This document shows positions 1 to 5,208 of a stretch of DNA of 6,830 bases, one piece after another. The first letter of the stretch is position 1, and the number at the start of each line of letters is the position of its first letter. The stretch covers positions 1-6,830 of the forward strand of contig JANYBU010000195.1 in NCBI GenBank assembly GCA_025360665.1, written 5' to 3'. The stretch comes from Nitrospira sp. GTDB lineage: Bacteria > Nitrospirota > Nitrospiria > Nitrospirales > Nitrospiraceae. Both the position numbers and the translations under genes were made by a program. Below the pieces are notes generated by a model. The model saw only the letters and a list, made by a program, of their open reading frames with translations. It was not told where the DNA came from and made no database searches.

Positions 1-59
1 AGTGGTGTGCCTGTGCCAAGTTCCATCATCAGTCTCCTCACTTGCCGGTCTGTGACCAT
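1..59 (-). CDS. istA: IS21-family transposase IstA, N-terminal fragment (runs off window)
   Basis: Read on the minus strand from an ATG at 59-57, the first codons give MVTDRQVRRLMMELG, which matches the usual opening of IS21-family IstA transposases (MxTDxQVRRLxxL, the start of the N-terminal helix-turn-helix). A good Shine-Dalgarno sequence (GGGAGG, about 4 nt upstream of the ATG) supports this start. Only about 19 codons lie inside the window, so the DDE catalytic domain and the partner ATPase istB are expected beyond the left edge. In IS21 elements IstA cuts and joins DNA ends and IstB assists target choice. The call comes from a short but characteristic motif plus the correct start context. 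Confidence 0.6.
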   Translation of the reverse strand, partial: MVTDRQVRRLMMELGTGTP

Positions 60-120
60 GCGCCCTCCCGTGGTAGAGCGGAGAGCGTACAGGACCGGCG
101 GTTAGGAGGACGGACCCCGC
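1..120 (-). mobile_element. left-edge portion of an IS21-like insertion sequence, approximate end
   Basis: The istA start at 59 implies that the terminus of the element lies shortly to its right. Read on the minus strand, 60-121 contains two similar short motifs, GGTCCGTCCT and GGTCCTGTAC, and IS21 ends commonly carry repeated transposase-binding motifs. The exact boundary cannot be fixed without the other terminus; it must fall between about 91 and 128, because the OmpA-type reading frame is recognisable only to the right of that. A target duplication cannot be checked because the far end is outside the window. Confidence 0.4.
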
Positions 121-128
121 AGTTCTAA

Positions 129-818
129 TTGTCGCTGAACAACTCCGGGCAGGATCAGTCCTTCGCCTCGAAGACCCCGACTGAGACCCTGACCAATGCT
201 CAAGTCATGAACGTACTCAAGACCAGCACGACCCCGCCCGTCGAGCCGATCGTGCACAACCAGATCGTCCCTGCTTCTAGCTATAAGTCCGACAGCATCC
301 ATACGGATATCTATTTCGAGGTGGGCCGCAAGGGACTCACAGACGACGCCAAGGCGATCCTCACCACGCAGGCCGACTTGGCGAAGAACGATCCCGACCT
401 CGGCATTCTCGTGCAGGGCTATACCGACCAGCAGGGTTCGGTCAGCTACAACAACAAGCTGGGACTTATGCGGGCTGAGAAAGTGAAAGAGTTTCTGGTC
501 GGTCTTGGTGTATCCGATCAGGTCATCAAGGTGGTGAGCCTCGGCAAGGATGGCGCGCTCTGTCTCGACAGCAGCGACGTCTGCCGCAACATGAATCGGC
601 GGGTACACCTCGAAATCCGCAAGATCGGCAAGGATCACATGATTCTTCCCACCGTCGCCGCAGAGCCAAAAACCTCCGAACCGATCCAATCAGCTGATGA
701 CCAGAACGCCAACACAGACGGTCACAGCTCACTTGCAGACAATCTGCTTCCTTCCCTTGCCGATCCCTCGGCAACCGATCCGTCTCCACTGACGACAGAT
801 CCGGCTTCCGGCAGCTAA
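129..818 (+). pseudogene. OmpA-domain protein of the Gram-negative sortase locus (PdsO-like), 5' end missing
   Basis: The 229-codon frame holds an OmpA C-terminal peptidoglycan-binding domain at about residues 58-166: a DIYFEVGRKGLTDDA strand-helix start, the GYTDQQGSVSYNNKLGLMRA core helix, and the closing NRRVHLEI. A low-complexity Pro/Thr/Ser/Asp tail follows to residue 229. OmpA domains anchor envelope proteins to peptidoglycan in the periplasm. No signal peptide or lipobox is present: the frame begins with a TTG at 129 directly after an in-frame TAA (126-128), with no ribosome site at proper spacing. An alternative ATG at 207 is equally unsupported. The IS21-like end lies immediately upstream, so I infer that the insertion removed the signal sequence and N-terminus. 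The PdsO assignment rests on the class GN sortase remnant directly downstream, since in proteobacterial sortase systems an OmpA-family protein accompanies the sortase. A generic OmpA protein is the alternative. Confidence 0.7.
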
Positions 819-833
819 CCGGCACTGAATCTG

Positions 834-865
834 ATCCTGGAGGAGCTATTCGGCTCCTCCAGGAT
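834..865 (+). terminator. perfect 13-bp stem-loop after the OmpA gene
   Basis: ATCCTGGAGGAGC (834-846) and GCTCCTCCAGGAT (853-865) are exact reverse complements around a 6-nt loop, TATTCG. The hairpin lies 15 bp after the OmpA stop codon, a usual place for a terminator, but no T-tract follows. It sits exactly where the missing N-terminal part of the sortase should begin, so it may mark a deletion junction. Confidence 0.5.
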
Positions 866-873
866 GCGGCCTG

Positions 874-1290
874 GCCGATACCTGGTCGATCGCTCGCTTG
901 ATTGTGCCGAGGCTGGAGATCGATCAGATTGTGCTGGAAGGCGCCTATGGCCGAACCATCGCCTTCGGCCCAGGTCACGTGGAATCGACAAGACCTCTGG
1001 AAGGATCCGGCAGCATCATCCTCACCGGTCACCGCGATACGCATTTTCGATTCTTGGAGAAGCCTGAATCAGGGGATGTACTCGCACTGCAAGCGCGCAG
1101 TGGAATGTGGATGCGCTTTACCGTGTAGGATCGTCAGATCGTCGATTCACGGACGGTCACAATCTCCACACAGAAGGACAAGAGGCAACTCATCCTCGTC
1201 ACCTGCTACCCATTCCATGCCACTGTACCAGGAGGACCGCTACGTTATATGGTTATCGCAGAGACTGTGGAGAGGATGGCCGAAGACTAG
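874..1290 (+). pseudogene. class GN sortase, N-terminally truncated and interrupted by one TAG
   Basis: One reading frame from 874 to the TAG at 1288-1290 matches the Gram-negative (class GN) sortase core from end to end: ADTWSIARL, then VPRLEIDQIVLEGA, GRTIAFGPGH, the TLTG-equivalent ILTGHRDTHFRFL with catalytic His at 1030-1032, LVTCYPF with catalytic Cys at 1204-1206, and GGPLRYMV with catalytic Arg at 1243-1245. This is a transpeptidase fold that cleaves an LPXTG-like signal on a target protein. Two lesions are visible. The usual N-terminal membrane helix and linker before ADTW are absent, replaced by the hairpin at 834-865 with a TGA upstream at 832-834. A single in-frame TAG at 1126-1128 splits VxDRQIVDSR while the frame is unchanged on both sides. 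A TTG at 898 could start a 76-aa peptide, but that lacks Cys and Arg. No target protein is in the window. Confidence 0.85.
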
Positions 1291-1293
1291 CCC

Positions 1294-1392
1294 GCGAGAC
1301 TTGCGAGAAAAGCGGGATGGGCGAGATGGACGAGGGTTCGAGGTTTTCGGAACTTCGAGTCGCGCTTTTCCCGCCAGTCTCGCCCGTCTCGC
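1294..1392. repeat. imperfect long inverted repeat between converging genes
   Basis: GCGAGAC (1294-1300) pairs with GTCTCGC (1386-1392); GGGCGAGA (1319-1326) pairs with TCTCGCCC (1378-1385), extended by TGG/CCA with one bulge; the centre folds as CGAGGTT (1339-1345) with AACTTCG (1351-1357) around TTCGG. AAAAGCG (1308-1314) can alternatively pair with CGCTTTT (1363-1369). It lies just after the sortase stop and 67 bp before the end of the opposing REC-GGDEF gene, so it could serve as a two-way terminator or be a dispersed intergenic repeat. The left and right halves share GCGAGA/GCGGGA submotifs, which suggests a repeat family. Confidence 0.55.
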
Positions 1393-1458
1393 TTGAGTCA
1401 GGCAACCACGATTGGAGCAGATGTGTTCATAAATAATGCGGGCAAGCCATAGACAGGC

Positions 1459-2361
1459 TCATGCCGCTTTGGGAGAAGGGAAACAATACCTATTTCCACC
1501 CGCCTCTTTCGCACTCTCCATCGCAGTCTTCGCACCAGCAAACAGGTCGTTGAGCTCCTCGCCATCGAGCGGGTATACCACCAGCCCGAGGCTCACCGTG
1601 ACGGTCGTCTCCTGTTTCTCGATGGCCCAAGGCTGCCCGAACGCCTTCAGAATCCGGTTGCCGACAATTTCCATATCGGCCCGGCTATTGATCCCTTCGA
1701 GCAGGCAGGTAAATTCATCCCCGCCGAGACGCGCAGCCGTATCCACATCTCGCAGACATTTCTTGAGGCGACCGGCAGCCTCCTTCAACAAGAGGTCCCC
1801 CGCCTCCTGGCCAAATGTCTCGCTAGCCTCTTTGAAACGGTCCAGCCCGCATAGTATCAGACCGACCACTTGCTTTTTACGCTTGGCCATAGCCACGGCA
1901 TGGGTCATCCGGTCTCGAAACAGCACACGATTCGCAAGGGTGGTCAGCGGATCGTGCTGCGCGAGGTAGCTCAGATGTTGCTCGGCCTTTTTTCGTTCAA
2001 CGGCATGCCGGACCGCACGAGTAAGCTGCTCTGCGGTAGACCCGTCTTTAATCACCACCTCCTGCGCGCCATGTTGGATCATCTGCCGATCCGCCGCTTC
2101 ATCGTCCTTTTTACCGAGCACCACAATCGGCATCCGGCCCAGCGCGGCCTGGATGAGATCCAACGTATCCAAACCATGGGTGTCGACTAAGGTCCGATCC
2201 ATGAGGATGGCGTCGAAAGACTCGCGACCCAGCCGATGCAGGGCGCTGCTGAGACGTTCCACATGGACCACCTCAATCTGCCCCTTCTCCGTCTCCCGCA
2301 GCAGATCAAGAGCACGCTGTGCATCGGCTGGATTATTCTCGACTAACAAGACTCGAATCAT
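1459..2361 (-). CDS. response regulator with receiver and GGDEF domains, possibly degenerate
   Basis: I prefer the ATG at 2361 (300 aa): GAGG stands 6 nt upstream, whereas a GTG at 2373 would add only four residues. Numbered from that GTG, a REC domain covers about 5-125, with acidic E12, phosphoacceptor D59 (ILMDRT) and K109; the usual switch Thr is Gly87 (VVLGKKDDE instead of VVLTGLDDE). A GGDEF domain covers about 138-300. The signature RLGGDEF (217-221) and the inhibitory c-di-GMP I-site RDVD (208-211) are intact. However, the first metal-binding Asp of the LDLDxFK strand is Gly176, the guanine-contacting Asn of the FKxxND motif is Ser184, and the His of GHxxGD is Gln189. GGDEF enzymes make c-di-GMP from two GTP; with these changes the domain may be weak or act as a c-di-GMP or GTP sensor. 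A possible -10 (TATGAT, minus strand) lies at 2442-2437 without a good -35. It converges with the sortase remnant. Confidence 0.9.
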   Translation of the reverse strand: MIRVLLVENNPADAQRALDLLRETEKGQIEVVHVERLSSALHRLGRESFDAILMDRTLVDTHGLDTLDLIQAALGRMPIVVLGKKDDEAADRQMIQHGAQEVVIKDGSTAEQLTRAVRHAVERKKAEQHLSYLAQHDPLTTLANRVLFRDRMTHAVAMAKRKKQVVGLILCGLDRFKEASETFGQEAGDLLLKEAAGRLKKCLRDVDTAARLGGDEFTCLLEGINSRADMEIVGNRILKAFGQPWAIEKQETTVTVSLGLVVYPLDGEELNDLFAGAKTAMESAKEAGGNRYCFPSPKAA

Positions 2362-2554
2362 GGCAGACCTCACAGATACCAGTCGTCGCCTCGGCGAGGG
2401 GTTTACGCGCCCGCCTCACATGCAACGAGACGCTCGATCATAGCATCCAAAATGAAAAAACAGTTCTTCTACTGATAATATTGCGCACTAGAAGCCAGTT
2501 TGGCATTGCCATCGTAATGAGGCGAAGGAGATGCGGCAAGCTGCGAGGCCGCCT

Positions 2555-2582
2555 GTCTGTGTGCGGACACGCACAGGCAGAC
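2555..2582. repeat. stem-loop downstream of the nuclease gene
   Basis: GTCTG plus TGTGCG (2555-2565) pairs with CGCACA, a GG bulge and CAGAC (2570-2582) around the loop GACA, giving 11 base pairs. It lies about 34 bp past the stop of the minus-strand nuclease gene and could end its transcript, but there is no T-tract. The rest of the 254-bp gap between the nuclease stop and the regulator start (2362-2615) shows no gene. Confidence 0.4.
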
Positions 2583-2615
2583 GATTGCGGCAGAGGCGCT
2601 CATGAGTAATGCGGG

Positions 2616-3116
2616 CTAATTGGAATACTTCCGGCTGGTCTTCTTCGTGGCTTTCCATTTCCACGGCGGCACGGGATTGGAGTCTGCCCAGAGGCCCTTG
2701 CCCGATGCCCTGGCCAGTTCTTCGATCCCCTCAAGACTGGCATCGCTGGAGGCCGATCGTTGCCACCAGGCCAAGCCTTCTTTCAGCAGCTCACGCCCCA
2801 CGTTGCGCCCATCATCCAGCAACACCTCGGCAGATACCCGACCCTGCTTGTCTCGCGTGAGCCCTCGCACGACTACTTCGCGGTTCCCCACGTAGGCAGC
2901 AATCGCATGCTTCGCTTGTTTTCCGTATGGCTGCTTGAGTTCTGGACAATCGATATCTCTGAGGTAAATCGTCTCGCTTCGCCCATCATGACGGATCGTG
3001 AGACGATCGCCCTCATGAACGGTGACGACTCTCGCGGCAAAGTCAGCCCATGAGAGAGCCGGACATGTCGCCACCAAGGCGAGCACAAGACCAGTCATGA
3101 TGTAATGTTTCAGCAT
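2616..3116 (-). CDS. secreted thermonuclease-family (SNase-like) protein
   Basis: This 166-aa protein opens with a signal peptide: KH, a hydrophobic stretch at about residues 6-20, then likely cleavage after SWA at 24, so it should reach the periplasm or outside. The staphylococcal-nuclease fold follows: HEGDRLTI (35-41, Ca-binding Asp37), IYLRDIDCPELKQPYG (50-65) with Asp56 and Glu59 at the positions of Asp40 and Glu43, DKQGRVSAEVLL with Arg93 at the position of Arg87, LLKEGLAWW (110-118), and the typical end GKGLWADSNPVPPWKWK (139-155). The residue aligned with catalytic Arg35 is Tyr51; Arg53, two residues on and on the same strand face, might compensate. The family hydrolyses DNA and RNA with calcium; whether this one is active is open. 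Start ATG at 3116 has only a weak GGA upstream. It stands alone, in the same direction as the downstream regulator. Confidence 0.88.
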   Translation of the reverse strand: MLKHYIMTGLVLALVATCPALSWADFAARVVTVHEGDRLTIRHDGRSETIYLRDIDCPELKQPYGKQAKHAIAAYVGNREVVVRGLTRDKQGRVSAEVLLDDGRNVGRELLKEGLAWWQRSASSDASLEGIEELARASGKGLWADSNPVPPWKWKATKKTSRKYSN

Positions 3117-3335
3117 GATTCCACATGCTAGCGTCCCCTAGACCACCCGGCTAACTATTTTCGATTTTTGGACAGCGAGACACTACACAGGGAGTGAAGA
3201 ATCGAAGCCTACTCGATCCGCAGCGCTGTAATCGAACACGGCGGCACGCATGAAAACAATGACTGGAGGTGCTTATCCGCTCGCCTCAATTACGATAAAC
3301 CGCAAAACAGGCTCGCGGTCGGGTCAAGCATTGTA
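3117..3335. other. intergenic DNA between the nuclease gene and the tRNA fragment
   Basis: About 220 bp without a plausible gene on either strand. A small palindrome, AGCATG/CATGCT, overlaps the nuclease start (about 3112-3129). I see no convincing promoter. By the geometry of the adjacent tRNA fragment, this stretch should be ancestral chromosome lying just past the 3' end of a former tRNA-Thr gene. Confidence 0.4.
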
Positions 3336-3381
3336 TGGAGCCGGCGATCCGGATTGAACGGACGACCTGCGGTTTACGAAA
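3336..3381 (-). other. 3' half of tRNA-Thr(CGT): attachment-site scar of an integrative element
   Basis: Read on the minus strand, the sequence starts in an anticodon loop (TTTCGTAA, anticodon CGT), followed by ACCGC for the 3' side of the anticodon stem, the variable region AGGTC, a T-arm GTCCG-TTCAATC-CGGAT that pairs fully with one G-U, acceptor strand CGCCGGC, discriminator T, and encoded CCA. Beyond 3381 the sequence no longer matches a tRNA: there is no 5' anticodon strand, D-arm or acceptor 5' strand. Tyrosine recombinases commonly cross over in the anticodon or T-loop part of tRNA genes and leave this kind of 3' duplicate. The orientation implies that the element DNA lies to the right (3382 onwards) and the old chromosome to the left. 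No second copy and no integrase gene are in the window. Confidence 0.8.
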
Positions 3382-3411
3382 TATCCATCGGCGCACTCTA
3401 ACTATGGTCAA

Positions 3412-3534
3412 CCACAACATATTGTGGAAATGAGCGGGGCATGCGTTGCCAAACCATGCCAGAAAATTGCACCCTACGCACCCCTGGCGCACCCTACTTT
3501 GCAGTCTAAGAGCACACAAAGTTAGTGCGGACTG
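3412..3534. repeat. cluster of short direct and inverted repeats beside the att scar
   Basis: GCACCCTAC occurs twice, at 3469-3477 and 3489-3497, 20 bp apart, with a third GCACCC at 3478. Inverted pairs are CCACAA/TTGTGG (3412-3417, 3422-3427), GGCATG/CATGCC (3438-3443, 3455-3460), and a nested stem CAGTC with GCAC (3502-3515) against GTGC with GACTG (3525-3534). Clusters like this next to a recombination core are typical of arm-type integrase and excisionase binding sites. That role is inferred from position only. Confidence 0.5.
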
Positions 3535-3553
3535 ACGAGACGTTGGATGACGC

Positions 3554-3583
3554 TTGACGAAATTTTTGAATCTGTGATATAAG
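3554..3583 (+). promoter_or_regulatory. sigma70-type promoter for the HTH gene
   Basis: A -35 TTGACG (3554-3559) and a -10 TATAAG (3578-3583) are separated by 18 bp that are AT-rich, close to consensus at both boxes. Transcription would start near 3590, about 65 bp before the HTH start codon. Confidence 0.65.
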
Positions 3584-3593
3584 AATTCTACGT

Positions 3594-3622
3594 AAATACG
3601 CCAGAGTCCTTACAGCGTATTT
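3594..3622 (+). promoter_or_regulatory. inverted repeat over the start of the transcript, possible operator
   Basis: AAATACGC (3594-3601) and GCGTATTT (3615-3622) are perfect reverse complements 13 bp apart, directly after the promoter and before the HTH gene. The place suits an operator, perhaps for self-control by the HTH protein. As RNA it would also fold into a hairpin ending in a T-run (TATTTTTG), so attenuation is an alternative. Confidence 0.45.
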
Positions 3623-3655
3623 TTGTGCCCTTTGTGGCCCACGGATGGAGAATCT

Positions 3656-3925
3656 GTGCGGCCATTTTCATTTTCAGACAAGGGCTTCCTCTCGAGGAAA
3701 CACGCCGCTGCTTGGGCCGACGTAAGCCGGCGAACACTTGATCGCTGGATTCAGCAAGGCCTCCCCGTTTATCAATCTTCCCCCCACACCAAAGTTTTGA
3801 TTCGGCCCGCCGATATCGAGCTCTTCCTACAGCGCAAACAGCTTCCTAAAGCCGACCTTCTCGCGAAGGTGGAAGAAGTGGTTGCACAGCTGCGACGTCA
3901 GTCCTTTATCAAGCAAGAGGAGTGA
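3656..3925 (+). CDS. small helix-turn-helix protein, excisionase/MerR-like
   Basis: I choose the GTG at 3656 (89 aa) because ATGGAG lies 5-10 nt upstream; an in-frame TTG at 3623 has no ribosome site and would overlap the leader. Residues 11-60 form a winged HTH of the excisionase/HTH_17 type: FLSRKHAAAWADVS (first helix and turn), RRTLDRWIQQGLP (recognition helix), a loop, then KVLIRPADIELFL (wing and closing helix). The C-terminal 25 residues are a charged helix (LLAKVEEVVAQLRRQ) that could dimerise. Proteins of this kind bend DNA during excision of integrative elements or regulate neighbouring genes. Its position 270 bp inside the tRNA att scar, next to clustered repeats, favours a recombination directionality factor. 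No integrase is adjacent in the window, so a plain regulator is possible. Confidence 0.8.
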   Translation: MRPFSFSDKGFLSRKHAAAWADVSRRTLDRWIQQGLPVYQSSPHTKVLIRPADIELFLQRKQLPKADLLAKVEEVVAQLRRQSFIKQEE

Positions 3926-3938
3926 TTCCAATGGGGGC

Positions 3939-3969
3939 CCGGAGGACCAGGTCTAACAATATCCTCCGG
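3939..3969 (+). repeat. 8-bp inverted repeat between the HTH and zinc-finger genes
   Basis: CCGGAGGA (3939-3946) and TCCTCCGG (3962-3969) are exact reverse complements around a 15-nt loop, 14 bp after the HTH stop codon. It could be a weak terminator (no T-tract) or a regulator site ahead of the zinc-finger gene. Confidence 0.4.
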
Positions 3970-4105
3970 CGATCTCATGAAGCAGGGTTGCACAACACAA
4001 CAAGCTTGTCATCGTCGAGACAGGCTTGGACTAGGTAATAGTTGGAATCGATATACGTGGGTAAAGGCCGGTTCACCTAAACCAGAAGAGGAGGATCACT
4101 GCACC

Positions 4106-4768
4106 ATGGCTCGAAAACCTCGTCTCCCATTTGAATGCTATCAATGCGGCAAACGCTGGAAAACTTCGCAGGCCCTGTTCGGGCACCTAAGGCATCATAC
4201 CTATCTGAGGCAGCGCGCACAGGCTGAGGCTGAAATCGGCGCTGTGCCTCAAGGCGCCGCTGTCAAAAACCATAGCGGATCAACCCTACGAGAACGACTC
4301 CGACCATCGCAGGATGGAGAGGCAGAGGGTATGCGCAGGCGACCGGGACCGCTCAGTTACGAATTCAGGACGCTCCTACTTGATGTGGAGCTCGCACTCG
4401 ATCAGTTGCAACAGACCGCGAGGCATTTCGCCGACTTGGCATGGGAATTGGCCCGCATGAATGTGGTTGGACAGAATGCGCGTGCCAAAGCATGGGAACA
4501 AATACATCACACGCTGGATGACTACCTGCGTGATCTCGAGCCAATGCTGGCACTATTTAGTTTAGATCGAGTGGCGATGTTCCGGATCTACCATTCAATG
4601 CGCAGACTGAAAGAGCATTGGCTGGGTCAGCGGATTGGCGAACGTCGTTGTGTTGTGATGGAACCAGATGGATGGGACCCGGAGTTCCGGCTGGAGCTCC
4701 GTGAAGAACAAACGCAGCTCACACGGATTGTCGAGTACCTGAAGCAGCTAGTGGCCGCGGCGCCCTAA
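4106..4768 (+). CDS. C2H2 zinc-finger protein with unknown helical C-terminal domain
   Basis: The ATG at 4106 is favoured over the in-frame ATG at 3977 because GAGGAGG stands 11 nt upstream and the conserved-looking part starts here; the product is 220 aa. Residues 9-31 are a classical single C2H2 finger, Cys11-x2-Cys14-x12-His27-x3-His31, with the segment SQALFGHLRHH recalling the QALGGH form of plant fingers. This differs from bacterial Ros/MucR fingers, which have nine residues between the Cys and His pairs. Residues 35-82 are a charged, probably flexible linker. Residues 84-217 look all-helical (LLLDVELALDQLQQTARHF, AWEQIHHTLDDYL, MFRIYHSMRRLKEHW, TRIVEYLKQLV); I do not recognise this domain. 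The finger probably binds nucleic acid. It follows the HTH gene by 180 bp on the same strand, with a hairpin between, inside the presumed integrated element, so it may be an element-borne regulator. Confidence 0.75.
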   Translation: MARKPRLPFECYQCGKRWKTSQALFGHLRHHTYLRQRAQAEAEIGAVPQGAAVKNHSGSTLRERLRPSQDGEAEGMRRRPGPLSYEFRTLLLDVELALDQLQQTARHFADLAWELARMNVVGQNARAKAWEQIHHTLDDYLRDLEPMLALFSLDRVAMFRIYHSMRRLKEHWLGQRIGERRCVVMEPDGWDPEFRLELREEQTQLTRIVEYLKQLVAAAP

Positions 4769-5131
4769 GTGATCCGTCGGCTCGGCAGTATCGAGTGGGA
4801 CTGGCGGGGGGGCGAGGCCCGCAGGGAGTCGACCGGCCGTCGGCCTCAGCCCACCCGGCGCGCCCGCGAGGGAGGCCACAATGGAGCACAGCGCACGCGG
4901 GGAAAGGGCCGTTAGCAGGCGGGGCGCGAGACTTCGCGAGGACCCGCAGAGCGGGAAGCCTATTTCCCTAATCGTGATGCGATGGCTCGCACCGTGGAGG
5001 CGGTGCGAGCCTCCTGGCATTCCTTAAACGGTCCTCTCATCAAATGGACTTCGCCTTAAAAGGGCGATCACTGGGGACAGGGATCGAGTGAGATGGAGTG
5101 AGACCATGGATGATATTCGCATTGAAAATAT
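4769..5131. other. gene-free stretch with one 11-bp hairpin
   Basis: No reading frame here has a ribosome site or recognisable product; the GC-rich frames on both strands look accidental. GGCTCGCACCG (4984-4994) pairs perfectly with CGGTGCGAGCC (5001-5011) around TGGAGG. The loop GGAGG can instead pair with CCTCC at 5010-5014, so two mutually exclusive folds exist. No T-run follows. Confidence 0.45.
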
Positions 5132-5208
5132 GCTTGAGTTCTAATTCCAAGTGCAACACTGCCGGCCCTGATGGGCTAAGGTGTTGCACTTGGAATTAGA
5201 ACTCAAGC
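5132..5208. repeat. perfect 28-bp inverted repeat with 21-bp spacer
   Basis: The arms at 5132-5159 and 5181-5208 are exact reverse complements over 28 bp, beginning GCTTGAGTTC and ending TGCAACAC on the left arm. The spacer itself contains GCCC-TGAT-GGGC, so the whole 77 bp can form a cruciform or RNA hairpin. The inner ends read outward as GTGTTGCACTTGGAATT, which from memory resembles IS30-type terminal repeats; in that reading the two ends face each other as in an IS30 junction or a minimal MITE. No transposase and no flanking target duplication are visible. Confidence 0.85.

Noticed and set aside
121..130. AGTTCTAATT shared with the arm of the perfect palindrome at 5132-5208
   Set aside because: A ten-base match in a window of this size can occur by chance, and the flanking bases do not agree, so it does not support a common element end.
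526..1044. 172-codon minus-strand frame opposite the OmpA and sortase remnants
   Set aside because: The opposite strand carries clear OmpA and sortase motifs; this frame has none and is a shadow.
3336..3381. A complete functional tRNA-Thr gene
   Set aside because: The acceptor 5' strand, D-arm and 5' side of the anticodon stem are absent beyond 3381, so only the 3' half exists.
3286..3519. 77-codon minus-strand frame across the tRNA fragment
   Set aside because: It runs straight through the tRNA-Thr 3' half and the repeat cluster, so it is not a gene.
4748..5020. 90-codon minus-strand frame over the end of the zinc-finger gene and the next 250 bp
   Set aside because: It is rich in Arg, Pro, Gly and Ala as expected of GC-rich DNA read by chance, overlaps a better gene, contains the 4984-5011 hairpin in its first codons and has no recognisable motif.
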